DNA from: Chloroflexota bacterium
GTDB taxonomy: Bacteria; Chloroflexota; Ktedonobacteria; Ktedonobacterales; Ktedonobacteraceae
Assembly (NCBI GenBank): GCA_902810755.1
Contig: CADDYT010000221.1
Location: 1 to 7,307, forward strand
DNA length: 7,307 nucleotides
Direction of reading: 5' to 3'
Part shown: positions 7,167 to 7,307 of the stretch, piece by piece
Position numbering within the stretch: the stretch's first letter is position 1
How the letters are laid out: each line of letters starts with the position of its first letter
Position numbers and translations under genes: made by a program
Notes under the pieces: generated by a model
Database searches by the model: none
What the model was told of the DNA's origin: nothing
The model's input: the letters and a program-made list of their open reading frames with translations, nothing else

Positions 7167-7267
7167 AGCAGATGGTAGAAATGAAGCGCGTTGATGTGAT
7201 GATGTACCCTTGAGAGGTATGCATGTGAACAGTGTTGTTACCAACGTGCGAGAGGAGCATTACTATT

Positions 7268-7307
7268 ATGACGATGATGATGAGCCGCAAAGCCCTGGAA
7301 GATTACG
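7268..7307 (+). CDS. 5' end of an unidentified gene, cut by the window edge
   Basis: Only 13 codons are visible (MTMMMSRKALEDY), too few to name a family. AGAGGAG (7251-7257) lies 10 nt before the ATG, and the later codons (CGC AAA GCC CTG GAA GAT TAC) match the codon use of the genes upstream. Several ATG codons are clustered here (7268, 7274, 7277, 7280), so the exact start is uncertain. The beginning does not resemble the usual N-terminus of the FAD-binding or 2Fe-2S subunits that partner the molybdenum subunit upstream. A competing frame beginning with GTG at 7225 is also open to the edge. Confidence 0.5.
   Translation, partial: MTMMMSRKALEDY

Overview
The window reads as a stretch of bacterial chromosome with five complete genes and the first codons of a sixth, all on the + strand. 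No mobile element, CRISPR array or RNA gene was seen. The organism is most likely a member of Chloroflexota, perhaps a Ktedonobacteria-like lineage. This is inferred from three things: the style of the proteins (a long Pro/Gln-rich tail before the membrane anchor of an LCP protein, a kinase-like domain fused to FHA, a short soluble HtrA-type protease, a stand-alone molybdenum hydroxylase subunit), the moderately GC-rich codon use, and ordinary sigma70-like signals. No sequence here proves the assignment.

Layout. Positions 1-193 are a leader with no confident gene. Positions 194-1600 encode a membrane-anchored LytR-CpsA-Psr (LCP) protein, a family that transfers glycopolymers to the cell wall. 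After 27 nt comes a cytoplasmic protein (1628-2983) with a degraded Ser/Thr-kinase domain and an intact-looking C-terminal FHA domain. The tight spacing suggests these two are co-transcribed. A good extended -10 promoter (3016-3044) then precedes a trypsin-like S1C/HtrA-type serine protease with one PDZ domain (3115-4089), followed by a clear intrinsic terminator (4127-4168).

A 100-residue protein with two membrane segments and no recognised family follows (4271-4573). Next is the large molybdopterin subunit of a xanthine dehydrogenase / form II CoxL-like enzyme (4678-7074). No FAD or 2Fe-2S partner subunit is visible beside it. A new gene begins near 7268 and runs off the window.

How they may work together. 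The first two genes plausibly link phospho-dependent signalling to envelope assembly: the FHA domain could read phosphothreonine, possibly on the cytoplasmic tail of the LCP protein. That link is inference. The protease has its own promoter and can act alone as a quality-control enzyme. The hydroxylase appears functionally separate. In three genes the ribosome binding site favours a start downstream of the longest reading frame (1628, 4271, 4678), and those starts are used here.
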